From the NCBI GenBank assembly GCA_900767955.1, contig CAAGBC010000022.1, positions 1 through 64,000 on the forward strand: 64,000 bases of DNA. Reading direction: 5' to 3'. The position numbers were made by a program, and so were the translations under genes. This document shows positions 1 through 7,946 of the stretch, one piece after another. The DNA comes from Spirochaetia bacterium. GTDB lineage: Bacteria; Spirochaetota; Spirochaetia; Treponematales; Treponemataceae. The notes below the pieces were generated by a model. It ran no database searches. It was not told the DNA's origin and saw only the letters and a program-made list of their open reading frames with translations. The number at the start of each line of letters is the position of its first letter. The first letter of the stretch is position 1.

Positions 1-23
1 CTTTGCTATAAGCCTCTGTCGCA

Positions 24-94
24 CACCCGCATAGCGGGTGGTTTATTGTGAAAATATTCCGCTTCGCTCCATATTTTCACGGGCTCACAAGCCC
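24..94. repeat. Cluster of three intergenic hairpins downstream of rpsG
   Basis: Three inverted repeats lie side by side: a 7-bp stem at 24-30/34-40, a perfect 10-bp stem at 48-57/71-80 (GTGAAAATAT / ATATTTTCAC), and a short stem at 81-94. The loop of the middle hairpin reads GAGCGAAGCGG on the minus strand. Similar loops occur at about 5160 and 26910, although the stems differ. No coding sequence is visible here. The cluster lies beyond the rpsG terminator, so it is probably a dispersed intergenic element rather than part of the ribosomal operon. Confidence 0.6.
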
Positions 95-101
95 ATAAAG
101 C

Positions 102-132
102 AAAAAAAAAGACGCCTCGAAAGGCGTCTTTT
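102..132 (-). terminator. Rho-independent terminator of rpsL-rpsG
   Basis: On the minus strand a GACGCC/GGCGTC stem with a 6-nt loop is followed by nine T residues. It begins 19 bases after the rpsG stop codon, so it closes the rpsL-rpsG transcript. fusA or other str-operon genes therefore do not follow in the same terminated transcript. Confidence 0.9.
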
Positions 133-150
133 GATTCCATAAAAAAGGAA

Positions 151-621
151 CTACCAGCGATAATGAGCGAAAGCTTTGTTTGCTTCTGCCATTTTGTGTG
201 TATCTTCCTTCTTTTTGAAAGCTGTACCAGTATTGTTGAATGCGTCAAGAAGTTCAGCTGATAAAGTATCTGCCATTCCATGACCACTTCTCTTACGAGC
301 AGCTTCGATAATCCAACGCATAGCAAGAGCTTCGCGGCGTGAATCACGAATTTCTACTGGAACCTGATATGTAGCACCACCAACGCGGCGTGATTTAACT
401 TCAACTACAGGTTTTACATTATCAAGAGCTTTAAGAAGAACTTCAAGTGGATCTTTATCAGTCTTAGCTTTTAGTTTATCCATAGCTTCATAGATAATTT
501 TTGTACAAGTTGCTTTTTTTCCGTCTAGCATCATGCGGCTAACGAATTTTGTAATAACTTTACTATTGTATTTAACATCCGGTGTAATCGGACGGTCAAT
601 GGTCTTCTTATGTCTTCCCAT
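151..621 (-). CDS. rpsG: 30S ribosomal protein S7
   Basis: This 156-residue protein has the normal bacterial length of S7, the primary 16S rRNA-binding protein that organises the head of the 30S subunit. The N-terminus MGRHKK, the central basic stretch SRRVGGATYQVPVE and the RWIIEAARKRS segment are typical of the family. The ATG is preceded by GGAGG at a normal distance. The gene lies 12 bases downstream of rpsL, as in the str operon of most bacteria, and ends at a clear terminator. No fusA or tuf follows before that terminator. Confidence 0.98.
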   Translation of the reverse strand: MGRHKKTIDRPITPDVKYNSKVITKFVSRMMLDGKKATCTKIIYEAMDKLKAKTDKDPLEVLLKALDNVKPVVEVKSRRVGGATYQVPVEIRDSRREALAMRWIIEAARKRSGHGMADTLSAELLDAFNNTGTAFKKKEDTHKMAEANKAFAHYRW

Positions 622-633
622 CTTAATCCTCCA

Positions 634-1008
634 TTACGCCTTTGGTCTCTTGGCACCATATTTTGAACGACCGCGTTTACGATCTTCTACACCAAGAGTA
701 TCTTTTGTACCACGAATAATGTGATAACGAACACCAGGAAGGTCCTTTACACGACCACCACGAATAAGAACTACAGAGTGTTCCTGAAGGTTGTGACCAA
801 TACCAGGAATGTATGCAGTTACTTCAATACCATTACTTAAACGAACACGAGCTACTTTACGAAGAGCTGAGTTTGGTTTTTTTGGAGTTACAGTCATAAC
901 ACGAGTACAAACACCGCGTTTCTGTGGACAAGACTGAAGTGCGGGAGACTTAGTTCTATTTGCCACTGACTTGCGCCCCTGACGAATTAATTGATTTATT
1001 GTAGGCAT
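634..1008 (-). CDS. rpsL: 30S ribosomal protein S12
   Basis: This is a 124-residue S12, the decoding-centre protein of the small subunit. MPTINQLIRQGRK at the start, TPKKPNSALRK (containing the Lys equivalent to E. coli Lys43) and the PGVRYH/KRGRSKYGAKRPK end are diagnostic. The streptomycin-contact lysine in TPKKPNS is unaltered, so the sequence gives no sign of S12-type streptomycin resistance. AGGAGA precedes the ATG. It is co-transcribed with rpsG. In Treponema pallidum rpsL directly follows rpoC, but here about 8.9 kb separates them. Confidence 0.98.
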   Translation of the reverse strand: MPTINQLIRQGRKSVANRTKSPALQSCPQKRGVCTRVMTVTPKKPNSALRKVARVRLSNGIEVTAYIPGIGHNLQEHSVVLIRGGRVKDLPGVRYHIIRGTKDTLGVEDRKRGRSKYGAKRPKA

Positions 1009-1028
1009 CGCCTATTCTCCTAATTTAA

Positions 1029-1048
1029 TTCCGGTCAGCACCCCGGAA
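1029..1048 (-). promoter_or_regulatory. Hairpin in the rpsL leader
   Basis: A 6-bp stem (TTCCGG/CCGGAA) with an 8-nt loop lies about 20 bases upstream of the rpsL start codon. It is the only GC-rich structure in the leader. It could be a binding site for a ribosomal protein, by analogy with S7 control of the E. coli str operon, but that role is inferred only from its position. Confidence 0.35.
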
Positions 1049-1061
1049 AGAATAAACAAAG

Positions 1062-1086
1062 AAAAAACCCAAAATAAATGGGTTTT
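1062..1086 (-). terminator. Terminator after the putative OMP gene
   Basis: On the minus strand AAAACCC, a 9-nt loop and GGGTTTT are followed by a short T-rich run. It lies downstream of the 1174-2358 gene and upstream of rpsL, and most simply terminates transcription from the accessory block. It could instead act as an attenuator in the rpsL leader. Confidence 0.55.
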
Positions 1087-1089
1087 ACA

Positions 1090-1118
1090 ATTCTAATGAA
1101 TTTGAAAGATGAATTCAA
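1090..1118 (-). promoter_or_regulatory. Possible sigma-70 promoter for rpsL-rpsG
   Basis: On the minus strand TTGAAT and TAGAAT are separated by exactly 17 bases, upstream of rpsL. The region is very AT-rich, so chance matches are likely. The predicted start would fall within the 1064-1086 hairpin, which argues against that hairpin being a complete attenuator for this promoter. Confidence 0.35.
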
Positions 1119-1173
1119 GAGAATTTATTTGAATTCATATAAATTCGTACAATGTTGCAAGTTTCCACATCAT

Positions 1174-2358
1174 TTATATTAAAAATTTGCAATAAATTCC
1201 TAAGCCTGAAAAAATATAAGTCCATATTAACTCAGAAGAAAAATCATTTAAGACTGAACTTTCAGAAGAATCTTCGTTCCATTTATCTGCCGAAAACCAA
1301 ATTGGAATTATAAAATCCTTTGAAATTCCCAAATCCAACTTTAATCTATTAATTCTTAAATGATATATTCCATTTAGATAAATTGACAATAATCCTTTTA
1401 AATTTAACAAATCAATATTTACACAATCTGTTCCACTAGAACCATCAAACATCAAATTGTTTTTATACTTCCAAGAAAGATTTGCATTGCCTGTTTGATT
1501 CAAAAAAAACAATGTATCAAAATTTATATTAATATCAAATTTTTCTGCACTATGATTAAATTTCATTCCTGTTTGTATATAATGTGCAAAAACATTTCCG
1601 TTTATTTTATATTTTTTATATGGAAAAACTAAATAGTTTTGATTTTTGTCGTTTAATTCTCCTGTAAAATCACAAAATGTAAAATTATATGTCATATACG
1701 GAACAAACTGAAAATTATCGTAATTCCATTTTTGCAAATATGTAAAACTTATATTATTTTCAGCAGAATTTATTAATTTTGAATCATCAGAATTAACTAT
1801 ATTTGCCATTCCGCCTAGATAATAAACTTTGAAATAATGATTTTTATATTTTGTTTTTATTCCGTATTTTCCAACAAAGGGAACATATAAATCACCGTAA
1901 AACCAATACAAATCTCCGTTTTCAGAATTTAATGTTGAAAATGCAACAAATGGAAAAAACTGAAAATTACCACAATGAAAATTTAATTCTATATTTCCAT
2001 TGAATTCTTTTATATTTTGAAATTTATATGTATCGTCTATTTTAATTTTTATTTCTGGTGTGTATAAAAATCCAAGATTTGATTTTATTCCCCAGGATGA
2101 AGTTTTATAAGCAAATTGCAAATCTGTATTAATTATTGAGGAATTTATATTCTGTATTTTTGCATCAAGATAATCTAATTTTAGCCCCGCATTTATATTG
2201 CCATTTTTTAGTTTTATATCTTGGACAACATTCCAATTGTACCAAAAGGAAGACTCAGAGGCATTTGTCCAAAGATTTATTACATTATGATTTATTTCAA
2301 GAGAATATACATTAATTGAAGAAATTATTAAAAAGACAAGAAAGATATATTTTTTCAT
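1174..2358 (-). CDS. Putative outer-membrane beta-barrel protein, function unknown
   Basis: This 394-residue protein has a signal peptide (MKKYIFLVFLIISS..., probable cleavage near VYS-LE) and no lipobox. The mature part is rich in alternating hydrophobic and polar strands, Asn/Lys turns and aromatic residues, and contains no long hydrophobic helix. This fits an outer-membrane beta-barrel, but I recognise no named family. The gene is downstream of the 897-residue lipoprotein gene with a 50-base gap. Its upstream hairpin contains the purine-rich GGGAGGG that would act as ribosome-binding site, so the two genes may form an operon with translational control. AT content is extreme even for this window, which is compatible with acquired or fast-evolving DNA. 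Confidence 0.6.
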   Translation of the reverse strand: MKKYIFLVFLIISSINVYSLEINHNVINLWTNASESSFWYNWNVVQDIKLKNGNINAGLKLDYLDAKIQNINSSIINTDLQFAYKTSSWGIKSNLGFLYTPEIKIKIDDTYKFQNIKEFNGNIELNFHCGNFQFFPFVAFSTLNSENGDLYWFYGDLYVPFVGKYGIKTKYKNHYFKVYYLGGMANIVNSDDSKLINSAENNISFTYLQKWNYDNFQFVPYMTYNFTFCDFTGELNDKNQNYLVFPYKKYKINGNVFAHYIQTGMKFNHSAEKFDININFDTLFFLNQTGNANLSWKYKNNLMFDGSSGTDCVNIDLLNLKGLLSIYLNGIYHLRINRLKLDLGISKDFIIPIWFSADKWNEDSSESSVLNDFSSELIWTYIFSGLGIYCKFLI

Positions 2359-2366
2359 AAAAAGGA

Positions 2367-2395
2367 ACTACCCTCCCACAAAAAGTGAAAGGGTA
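2367..2395 (-). promoter_or_regulatory. Intercistronic hairpin holding the ribosome-binding site
   Basis: CTACCCT and AGGGTAG arms form a 7-bp stem on the minus strand between the 897-residue lipoprotein gene and the OMP-like gene. The 3' arm includes GGGAGGG, the only Shine-Dalgarno-like sequence before the start codon at 2358. Folding would hide it. A partial T-run (TTCCTTTTT) follows, so the hairpin may also act as a weak terminator. Confidence 0.45.
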
Positions 2396-2408
2396 GAATT
2401 TTAATTAA

Positions 2409-5102
2409 TTATTCATTTTCGTTTTCTATCCAAACGCCATAAATTTGCATTTTTCCACCATCACCATCGTGATTATTTAATCCCAAACCTGGTAATAATG
2501 CATCTAATAACTCTGTATTGAAATTAATATACAAGTCTCCGCCCCAACCATCAGCTTCTGGATATTCTTCCTTGCCTAGTTGTAAAACTTTTGCTTCAAG
2601 ACTTTCTACTGTCATATCTGAAGTAACTTCAAAAGTTGCTACATCATAATCACCTTCACCAGTCCATGCTTCAACATCACACATTATTTTTAATGCACCA
2701 GAACTTGTTCTTTCTACGATATTAGAAAAATATCCTGCTTTGAATAATTTTCCCATATCAATTCCGAACCAGCAATTATCTTTTGTTGCATTCCATTCAC
2801 TTGTTTCAAATGGATTATCTTTTGGAATATAGAAAACTGTTCCGTTTGTAATGCTATTTTTTAATTGATTACAAGCTGATTTTAACACCTCTCCATATCG
2901 TTTTATTTCATCTTTTGCTGCCTGAGGATAGTCATTTTCACTACTTACAATAAAATCATAAGAAGCTAAAAGCATATCTAATGCGTCTACAAAAGTTGCT
3001 TTTGATAAAGCCATTGCACTTTCATTGCGTGTTTTAAATGTATCAACTTTTATAATATCGTTGATGAAATTATGATCAAAAGATTCATTACTATTGAACA
3101 TAGATTTCAATTCTGTAATGTTTGCTGATAAATCATAAGAAGAAATCCATTCAAAAATTCCTTTGAACAATTGTAATGATGCAATTACAACATTTAATTC
3201 TGCTTTTCCTAGTTTTACATTTGAATCACCTAATAATTCTTCAAGATTCAAAGTTTCTATTACTTTTGCAGGAATTAATACGCTATTATTTGAAATTGTA
3301 TTTGCAATTTCTTTTACTGGATTAAATTTTGTATTAAACACATTAACAATGTTGTCTATTAATTCATTCGCACCATTTGGATTGCAATCAATCAAACTTG
3401 CATAAAAACGATATGCTTGAGTTGTAATAGTTGCTGTAGCTCCAACAAAACTTTCTTTATAGTAATCAGTATCTTTTAACCAAGCAGGTTCATTGAATTG
3501 CGCAAGAAGAGAACTATTATCATCATAATCTAAGATTTTTTTATAATCACCTGTCCAATCATATTCATAATATTTTGTTCCCTCTGGAATTTTTGATACA
3601 TAATGTTTATATACTAAATATCTACCGTCTTCAGATACGACTGGATTTTTTATATACTTATCTTCATGTTCATAATCCCAAATATCAACCCAATCACCTT
3701 CATCATCTAGATAACAACTAATACGAACTGAATTATCTTCCCATGATTCACATAATTCGCCATCAACTCTTATATAATCATTAGAATATTTTGCATCATA
3801 TACGTCAAATAAATATACCCTCTTTGCAGATGGATACTTTTCTAACCAATCGCCACTTATTAGGGAATTAAATTCTGCTGGATAATTTGTGATGCCTAGA
3901 TTTTCTTTCATTATTTTGTTGACGCTTTCATCTGTACTTATGGAAGCTAATTCAACAAGGGAATAATACATTTTTGTTTCATCATTTTGTTCGTTGGCAT
4001 AAGCTAATTTAATTTTAGCAAATCCTTCATCAAAATGACCTTCACAAATTAATTCAATTCCTTGATTTAAAAGAACTTTCCATTCTTTTGATGTTTCTGC
4101 CACTGTGATATTAATTGTTCCTTCAACAGCAATACCATTATATTTAAATGATAATGTACAAGTTCCTACTGCACTAGAATCAAATCCCATTACAACAGAA
4201 TTTACTTTATTCAACATTACAGACTTTTTTGAATCATCACTGTAAGTAATCACAACAACTAAATCTGTATAATCAAAAACATCGCCAACTTCATAAGAAT
4301 ATTTTACCCCTTCACCTTTGCCTAATGAAATTGATTTTATAGTAATAGGAGTTACATCTTCTGGCAAAACAACATCATCTTTTGCATTATCTGAAACAAC
4401 AATGTTTCCTGGTTTTGTCGCACCAGTTTCATCTTTTGATTCAACTTTTTCAATTGTAATTCCACCTGTTACTGTTACTGTTGGAGCTGATTCAGCACTT
4501 GCTTCATTAATAACAACATTTTCAATTGTTCCACCTGAAACATCAACATTATCAACAGTTGGAGCAACATTTAATTCTGAAATAACAGGAGCCTTTTCTG
4601 ATTCCCCAGTAGTTTCTGAATTAATTGCAGTTCCTTTTTGGGAAACATTAATTTTTTCAACATTTGTATCGTTTACTAAATTAATAGAAGAATTATCATC
4701 ATTAACATTAATTTCTTTTACAGAAGAATCTGTAATACTTAATTCTTCGCCACCTTTAATTGTAATCACTAATACATCAGAACAATTTATTAATGTAATT
4801 TTTCCTCTAGCTACTTCTGAAATTACAATTACTATGTTATCTACATTTTCTAAAACAACATCATTTGTGTTTACTGTTAATATTTTGCCACCAAAATTAC
4901 CATTACTTATTTTTTTACTTTTATTAATACTAGCATCTTCAATGCAAGAAATTGTTGATAAATCGATATTTGAAGAATCTGCATTTAACATACTCGTCAA
5001 AGAAGTAACATCTTCTCTTTCTTCTTCAAAACCTTCCGAACTACAGCTTATAATACCAAAAGTAAAAAAAGCCAATAAACCTAATAAAAATAATTTTTTC
5101 AT
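2409..5102 (-). CDS. Large lipoprotein with Ig-like (Big_3-type) domain, function unknown
   Basis: This 897-residue protein begins with a lipoprotein signal (MKKLFLLGLLAFFTFGIISC, lipid-anchored Cys20). Residues about 60-255 are a low-complexity series of short beta strands (repeated VxxIxV and ISExNV-like units) that could form a beta-solenoid. Residues about 255-335 resemble a bacterial Ig-like group 3 domain (YSYEVGDVFDYTDLVVVITYSD...). A helical, TPR-like segment (about 340-400) and a roughly 500-residue C-terminal region of no recognised family follow. AGGAG precedes the ATG. It lacks the shared N-terminal module of the lipoproteins beyond 24 kb. It is probably surface-exposed; its ligand and activity cannot be told from sequence. 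Confidence 0.7.
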   Translation of the reverse strand: MKKLFLLGLLAFFTFGIISCSSEGFEEEREDVTSLTSMLNADSSNIDLSTISCIEDASINKSKKISNGNFGGKILTVNTNDVVLENVDNIVIVISEVARGKITLINCSDVLVITIKGGEELSITDSSVKEINVNDDNSSINLVNDTNVEKINVSQKGTAINSETTGESEKAPVISELNVAPTVDNVDVSGGTIENVVINEASAESAPTVTVTGGITIEKVESKDETGATKPGNIVVSDNAKDDVVLPEDVTPITIKSISLGKGEGVKYSYEVGDVFDYTDLVVVITYSDDSKKSVMLNKVNSVVMGFDSSAVGTCTLSFKYNGIAVEGTINITVAETSKEWKVLLNQGIELICEGHFDEGFAKIKLAYANEQNDETKMYYSLVELASISTDESVNKIMKENLGITNYPAEFNSLISGDWLEKYPSAKRVYLFDVYDAKYSNDYIRVDGELCESWEDNSVRISCYLDDEGDWVDIWDYEHEDKYIKNPVVSEDGRYLVYKHYVSKIPEGTKYYEYDWTGDYKKILDYDDNSSLLAQFNEPAWLKDTDYYKESFVGATATITTQAYRFYASLIDCNPNGANELIDNIVNVFNTKFNPVKEIANTISNNSVLIPAKVIETLNLEELLGDSNVKLGKAELNVVIASLQLFKGIFEWISSYDLSANITELKSMFNSNESFDHNFINDIIKVDTFKTRNESAMALSKATFVDALDMLLASYDFIVSSENDYPQAAKDEIKRYGEVLKSACNQLKNSITNGTVFYIPKDNPFETSEWNATKDNCWFGIDMGKLFKAGYFSNIVERTSSGALKIMCDVEAWTGEGDYDVATFEVTSDMTVESLEAKVLQLGKEEYPEADGWGGDLYINFNTELLDALLPGLGLNNHDGDGGKMQIYGVWIENENE

Positions 5103-5427
5103 TTTTTCTCCTAAAAAAAATTAATGAGGAAATATCAATTTCCGATTTGATTTTTTACGCTGTTTTGCAACGAAGTGAAAAACAGCAGTTGATAAAAATG
5201 TTTGCAACGCAAACTTTACAGATAAACACTTCAACGCTATTTTAGTGGAAGTTTTTATCACCCTCCTTTAAATAAAAAGGACTATACAAGTATACCCCCC
5301 CCCTCGAAAATTCCGTCAATAATTTATTTCCTATAATTATACACAAACTCTATGTTTTTGTATTAAAAAAAATAATTTCTATTGTATATTTAAAACAATA
5401 AATAAAATTTATAAGGATGGAATTAAA
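5103..5427. other. Divergent intergenic region with hairpins and a poly-C tract
   Basis: This 325-base gap separates the lipoprotein gene (minus) from rubrerythrin (plus). It holds a hairpin with GCTGTTTT/AAAACAGC arms (about 5159-5186), a GTTTGC/GCAAAC hairpin (5200-5214), a longer-range TGATAAAAA/TTTTTATCA pair (5190-5198/5252-5260), a run of nine C (5295-5303) and the palindrome TATAATTATA (5332-5341). No coding sequence is visible. Promoters for both flanking genes must lie here, but AT-richness prevents confident placement. Confidence 0.6.
5295..5303. repeat. Homopolymeric C9 (G9) tract in divergent promoter region
   Basis: Nine consecutive C residues occur in otherwise AT-rich intergenic DNA, about 125 bases before rbr and 190 bases before the lipoprotein gene. 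Poly-G tracts upstream of tpr genes in Treponema pallidum vary in length and change transcription. The same is possible here but not shown. Confidence 0.8.
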
Positions 5428-5988
5428 ATGAGTAAATATTCAGGAACACAAACTGAAAAAAATCTTCTAGCAGCATTTGCAGGAGAATCACAAGCAAGAA
5501 ATAAATATACATATTTTTCTGCTGTTGCAAAAAAAGAAGGATTAGAAACAATTGCAAAAATCTTTGAAAAAACAGCACAAAACGAAGAACAACACGCAAA
5601 AATGTGGCTTACTGAATTAGAAGGAATTTCTGACACAACAACCAATTTGAACAACGCTGCTGACGGTGAAAATTACGAATGGACAGATATGTATGACGGA
5701 TTTGCAAAAACAGCAGAAGCAGAAGGATTTCCTGAATTAGCTGCTAAATTCCGTGCAATTGCATCAATTGAAAAACGCCACGAAGAAAGATATCGTTCAT
5801 TATTAAAAGATGAAGATTCAAAAGCAAAATTAAAAGAAAGCACAGTAAAAATCTGGGAATGCTTAAAATGCGGACACATTGTCACAGGAACAACACCTCC
5901 AGAATATTGTTCTGTATGTGATGAATACAATCCATATTTTGAAGTAAAAGAAGATACTTACGATTTAATTCTTTCATGGGGAAGATAA
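5428..5988 (+). CDS. rbr: Rubrerythrin
   Basis: This 186-residue cytoplasmic diiron protein reduces hydrogen peroxide in anaerobes, using electrons from rubredoxin or NAD(P)H oxidoreductases. The N-terminal ferritin-like four-helix bundle carries the diiron ligand motifs (FAGESQARNKY, NEEQHAKMW, EKRHEERY). The C-terminal rubredoxin-like domain has paired cysteines in WECLKCGH and CSVCDEY. Length is normal for a classical rubrerythrin. AAGGA lies just upstream of the ATG. It is transcribed alone, divergently from the lipoprotein gene and towards the hydrogenase operon. A TATAATTATA palindrome upstream loosely resembles a PerR operator but is too weak to call one. Confidence 0.96.
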   Translation: MSKYSGTQTEKNLLAAFAGESQARNKYTYFSAVAKKEGLETIAKIFEKTAQNEEQHAKMWLTELEGISDTTTNLNNAADGENYEWTDMYDGFAKTAEAEGFPELAAKFRAIASIEKRHEERYRSLLKDEDSKAKLKESTVKIWECLKCGHIVTGTTPPEYCSVCDEYNPYFEVKEDTYDLILSWGR

Positions 5989-6026
5989 ATATAATCGGAT
6001 AATTTATTAGATTTAGCAAAATCAGT

Positions 6027-6169
6027 AAAAAGAGGTTGCGTAACAATCATTCATAATGAAGAGCTCCCGAAACTTTCTTTGTAGCAAGTGCGTGCAAAGA
6101 AGCGTAGCGTTCGGGATGACACTACCAAATAATCATTTTGAATGACAAAATATGTATGCAACCTCTTTT
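6027..6169. terminator. Long-stem terminator with a repeat in its loop
   Basis: The arms AAAAGAGGTTGC (6028-6039) and GCAACCTCTTTT (6158-6169) are perfectly complementary over 12 bp, and the pairing extends further with G-U pairs. The plus-strand copy is followed by ATTTTTAT. This would terminate rbr and could also serve the converging hydrogenase operon. The loop of more than 110 bases holds a separate inverted-repeat element, an unusual arrangement for a terminator. Confidence 0.6.
6061..6120. repeat. Dispersed inverted repeat (GAGnTCCCGAA...TTCGGGATGAC type)
   Basis: CCCGAA and TTCGGG arms are flanked by GAGCT and ATGAC, matching the layout of the copies at 40321 and 47944. Here a second hairpin (TTCTTTG/CAAAGAA, 6075-6101) is nested in the loop, followed by GAAGCGTAGCG. 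It sits within the rbr/hydrogenase terminator. Confidence 0.65.
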
Positions 6170-6206
6170 ATTTTTATACTGCTTGTACACTATAAAATAG
6201 AAGAAA

Positions 6207-7946
6207 TTATTCAAAATGATTTGTATGTAAAAATTCTTCTGCTTTATGGCTTAATGGTTTTTCAAAAAAATCATCATACAAGGCTTTTACATCTTCATTT
6301 TCATGACTGTATCGCAAAGGCATTTTTGCATCTAAAGCATGAAGAACTTTTCCCCTTTCTTTTGCTTTTTCTTTATCTGCACAGTTTATTGGCTGACCAC
6401 CGCCACCAACACAACCACCAGGACAAGCCATTACTTCCACAAAATCATATTTAACTTCTTTTCTAAGAATTGCATCACACAATTTTCTTGCATTGCCTAA
6501 ACCACTAACAACTGCAACTTTTATTTCTCCCATTGGAAGAGGAATTGTTGCTTCTCTCCATGGTTTTGACTTTGACTTTTTACTATTATGCAATTCATCA
6601 AAAGCTTCTGGCTCTGGATTTTTTCCTGTTACAACAAAGGCAGCAGTACGCAATGCAGCTTCCATTACTCCACCTGTAGTTCCAAAAATAACACCAGCTC
6701 CTGTATATTTTTGCATAATATTATCAAAAGGAATTTCTGCAACTTCTTTTGGATGAATTCGTTCTGCTTTTAGCAACTTCACAATTTCACGAGTCGTCAA
6801 AACATAATCAACATCTTTTATTCCATCTTTATTTTGCATTGAAGGCAAATCACATTCACCTTTTTTTGCGGTACAAGGCATAATAGAAATACAACGAATT
6901 TTTGAAGCATCAACTCCTATTTTCTGAGCAAAATAATTTTTTGTCACAGCTCCAAACATTTGCTGCGGACTCTTTGCTGTTGATAGATTTTTTACAAGAC
7001 TTGGATACTGACTCTTTATGAATCTAATCCATCCTGGGCAACAACTTGTAAACATTGGATATTCATCTAATTCGCCCTTTTGCTTGCGTTCAAGGAATTC
7101 TGTTCCTTCTTCCATAATTGTTAAATCTGCAGTAAAACAAGAATCAAAAACATAATCGATTCCTATTTTTTTGAGACAACCTGCAAGTTTGTTTACAGTT
7201 GCATCTTCCACTGAATAATTAAAATCTTCTCCCCAAGCAGCTCGAACAGCAGGAGCAATTTGTGCAACAGTAATAATTTCGGGATTTTCGATTGCTTTTA
7301 CAACCTTGCGAACATCGTTTCTTTCACGCAAAGCCCCAACAGGACAATGTGTTACGCACTGACCACACAATGTACAATCTGAATTTTCAATTGGAATATT
7401 ACGATTAACACCAATGCGTGTACGACTTCCAGTTCCGATAAAATCCCAAACTTTCATTGACTGAACTTTATCGCAAATCTGAATACAACGCATACATTTT
7501 ACACATTTTTTTGAATCTTTAATAATAGGAAAGTCTTTATTCCATGATGCGTATTTTTCAAGAGGAAAGTTTTTTTCATAACGGGAATTCAATAAATTAA
7601 AATCGGCAGCCAATTTCTGCAATTGGCAATTTTGATTACGGGAACAAGTTGTACAATTTCCGTCATGTTCACTCATAATCAATTGCAAATTTGTACGACA
7701 CGCACTTCTTACCCGTTTGCTGTTTGTTGTAATTTTCATTCCTTCTGCAACAACATTATTACAAGCAGGAATTAATTTTTCTTCACCTTCTACTTCTACA
7801 CAGCAAAGACGACATGCACCAATTTCATTTATTTCTTTTAGATAGCACAAATGAGGAATGTGAATTCCTGCACTTCTTGCTGCATTCAATATTGTTGTTC
7901 CTTTTTTTACGGAAACTGGAATATTATTAATTGTTATGTTTACCAT
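6207..7946 (-). CDS. hydA: [FeFe] hydrogenase, catalytic subunit (HydA/HndD type)
   Basis: This 579-residue cytoplasmic enzyme interconverts protons and H2. The domains in order are: an N-terminal [2Fe-2S] ferredoxin domain (CYLKEIN, GACRLCCVEV); a His-containing cluster site (HDGNCTTCSRNQNC, near residue 95); two [4Fe-4S] motifs (CVKCMRCIQICD and CTLCGQCVTHCP); and the H-cluster domain with all three signatures, TSCCPGW (about 300), MPCTAKKGEC (about 356) and ACPGGCVGGGGQP (about 507). A small-subunit-like C-terminal tail follows. Its ATG overlaps the stop codon of the upstream flavoprotein gene (ATGGTAA), implying translational coupling. The partner suggests electrons come from NAD(P)H, possibly with ferredoxin in a bifurcating complex. 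Confidence 0.95.
   Translation of the reverse strand: MVNITINNIPVSVKKGTTILNAARSAGIHIPHLCYLKEINEIGACRLCCVEVEGEEKLIPACNNVVAEGMKITTNSKRVRSACRTNLQLIMSEHDGNCTTCSRNQNCQLQKLAADFNLLNSRYEKNFPLEKYASWNKDFPIIKDSKKCVKCMRCIQICDKVQSMKVWDFIGTGSRTRIGVNRNIPIENSDCTLCGQCVTHCPVGALRERNDVRKVVKAIENPEIITVAQIAPAVRAAWGEDFNYSVEDATVNKLAGCLKKIGIDYVFDSCFTADLTIMEEGTEFLERKQKGELDEYPMFTSCCPGWIRFIKSQYPSLVKNLSTAKSPQQMFGAVTKNYFAQKIGVDASKIRCISIMPCTAKKGECDLPSMQNKDGIKDVDYVLTTREIVKLLKAERIHPKEVAEIPFDNIMQKYTGAGVIFGTTGGVMEAALRTAAFVVTGKNPEPEAFDELHNSKKSKSKPWREATIPLPMGEIKVAVVSGLGNARKLCDAILRKEVKYDFVEVMACPGGCVGGGGQPINCADKEKAKERGKVLHALDAKMPLRYSHENEDVKALYDDFFEKPLSHKAEEFLHTNHFE

Noticed and set aside
6..347. Open frame overlapping the rpsG terminator and the end of rpsG
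   Set aside because: It runs through the terminator and hairpin cluster and overlaps rpsG in another frame; no protein features.
4318..5124. 268-residue open frame on the plus strand opposite the large lipoprotein gene
   Set aside because: It is the antisense reading of a Ser/Thr/Ile-rich coding sequence, has no ribosome-binding site, and shows no recognisable domain. The minus-strand frame has a signal peptide, RBS and Ig-like domain.
5332..5341. PerR operator upstream of rubrerythrin
   Set aside because: Only a 10-base AT palindrome is present; such sequences are common in DNA of this composition.
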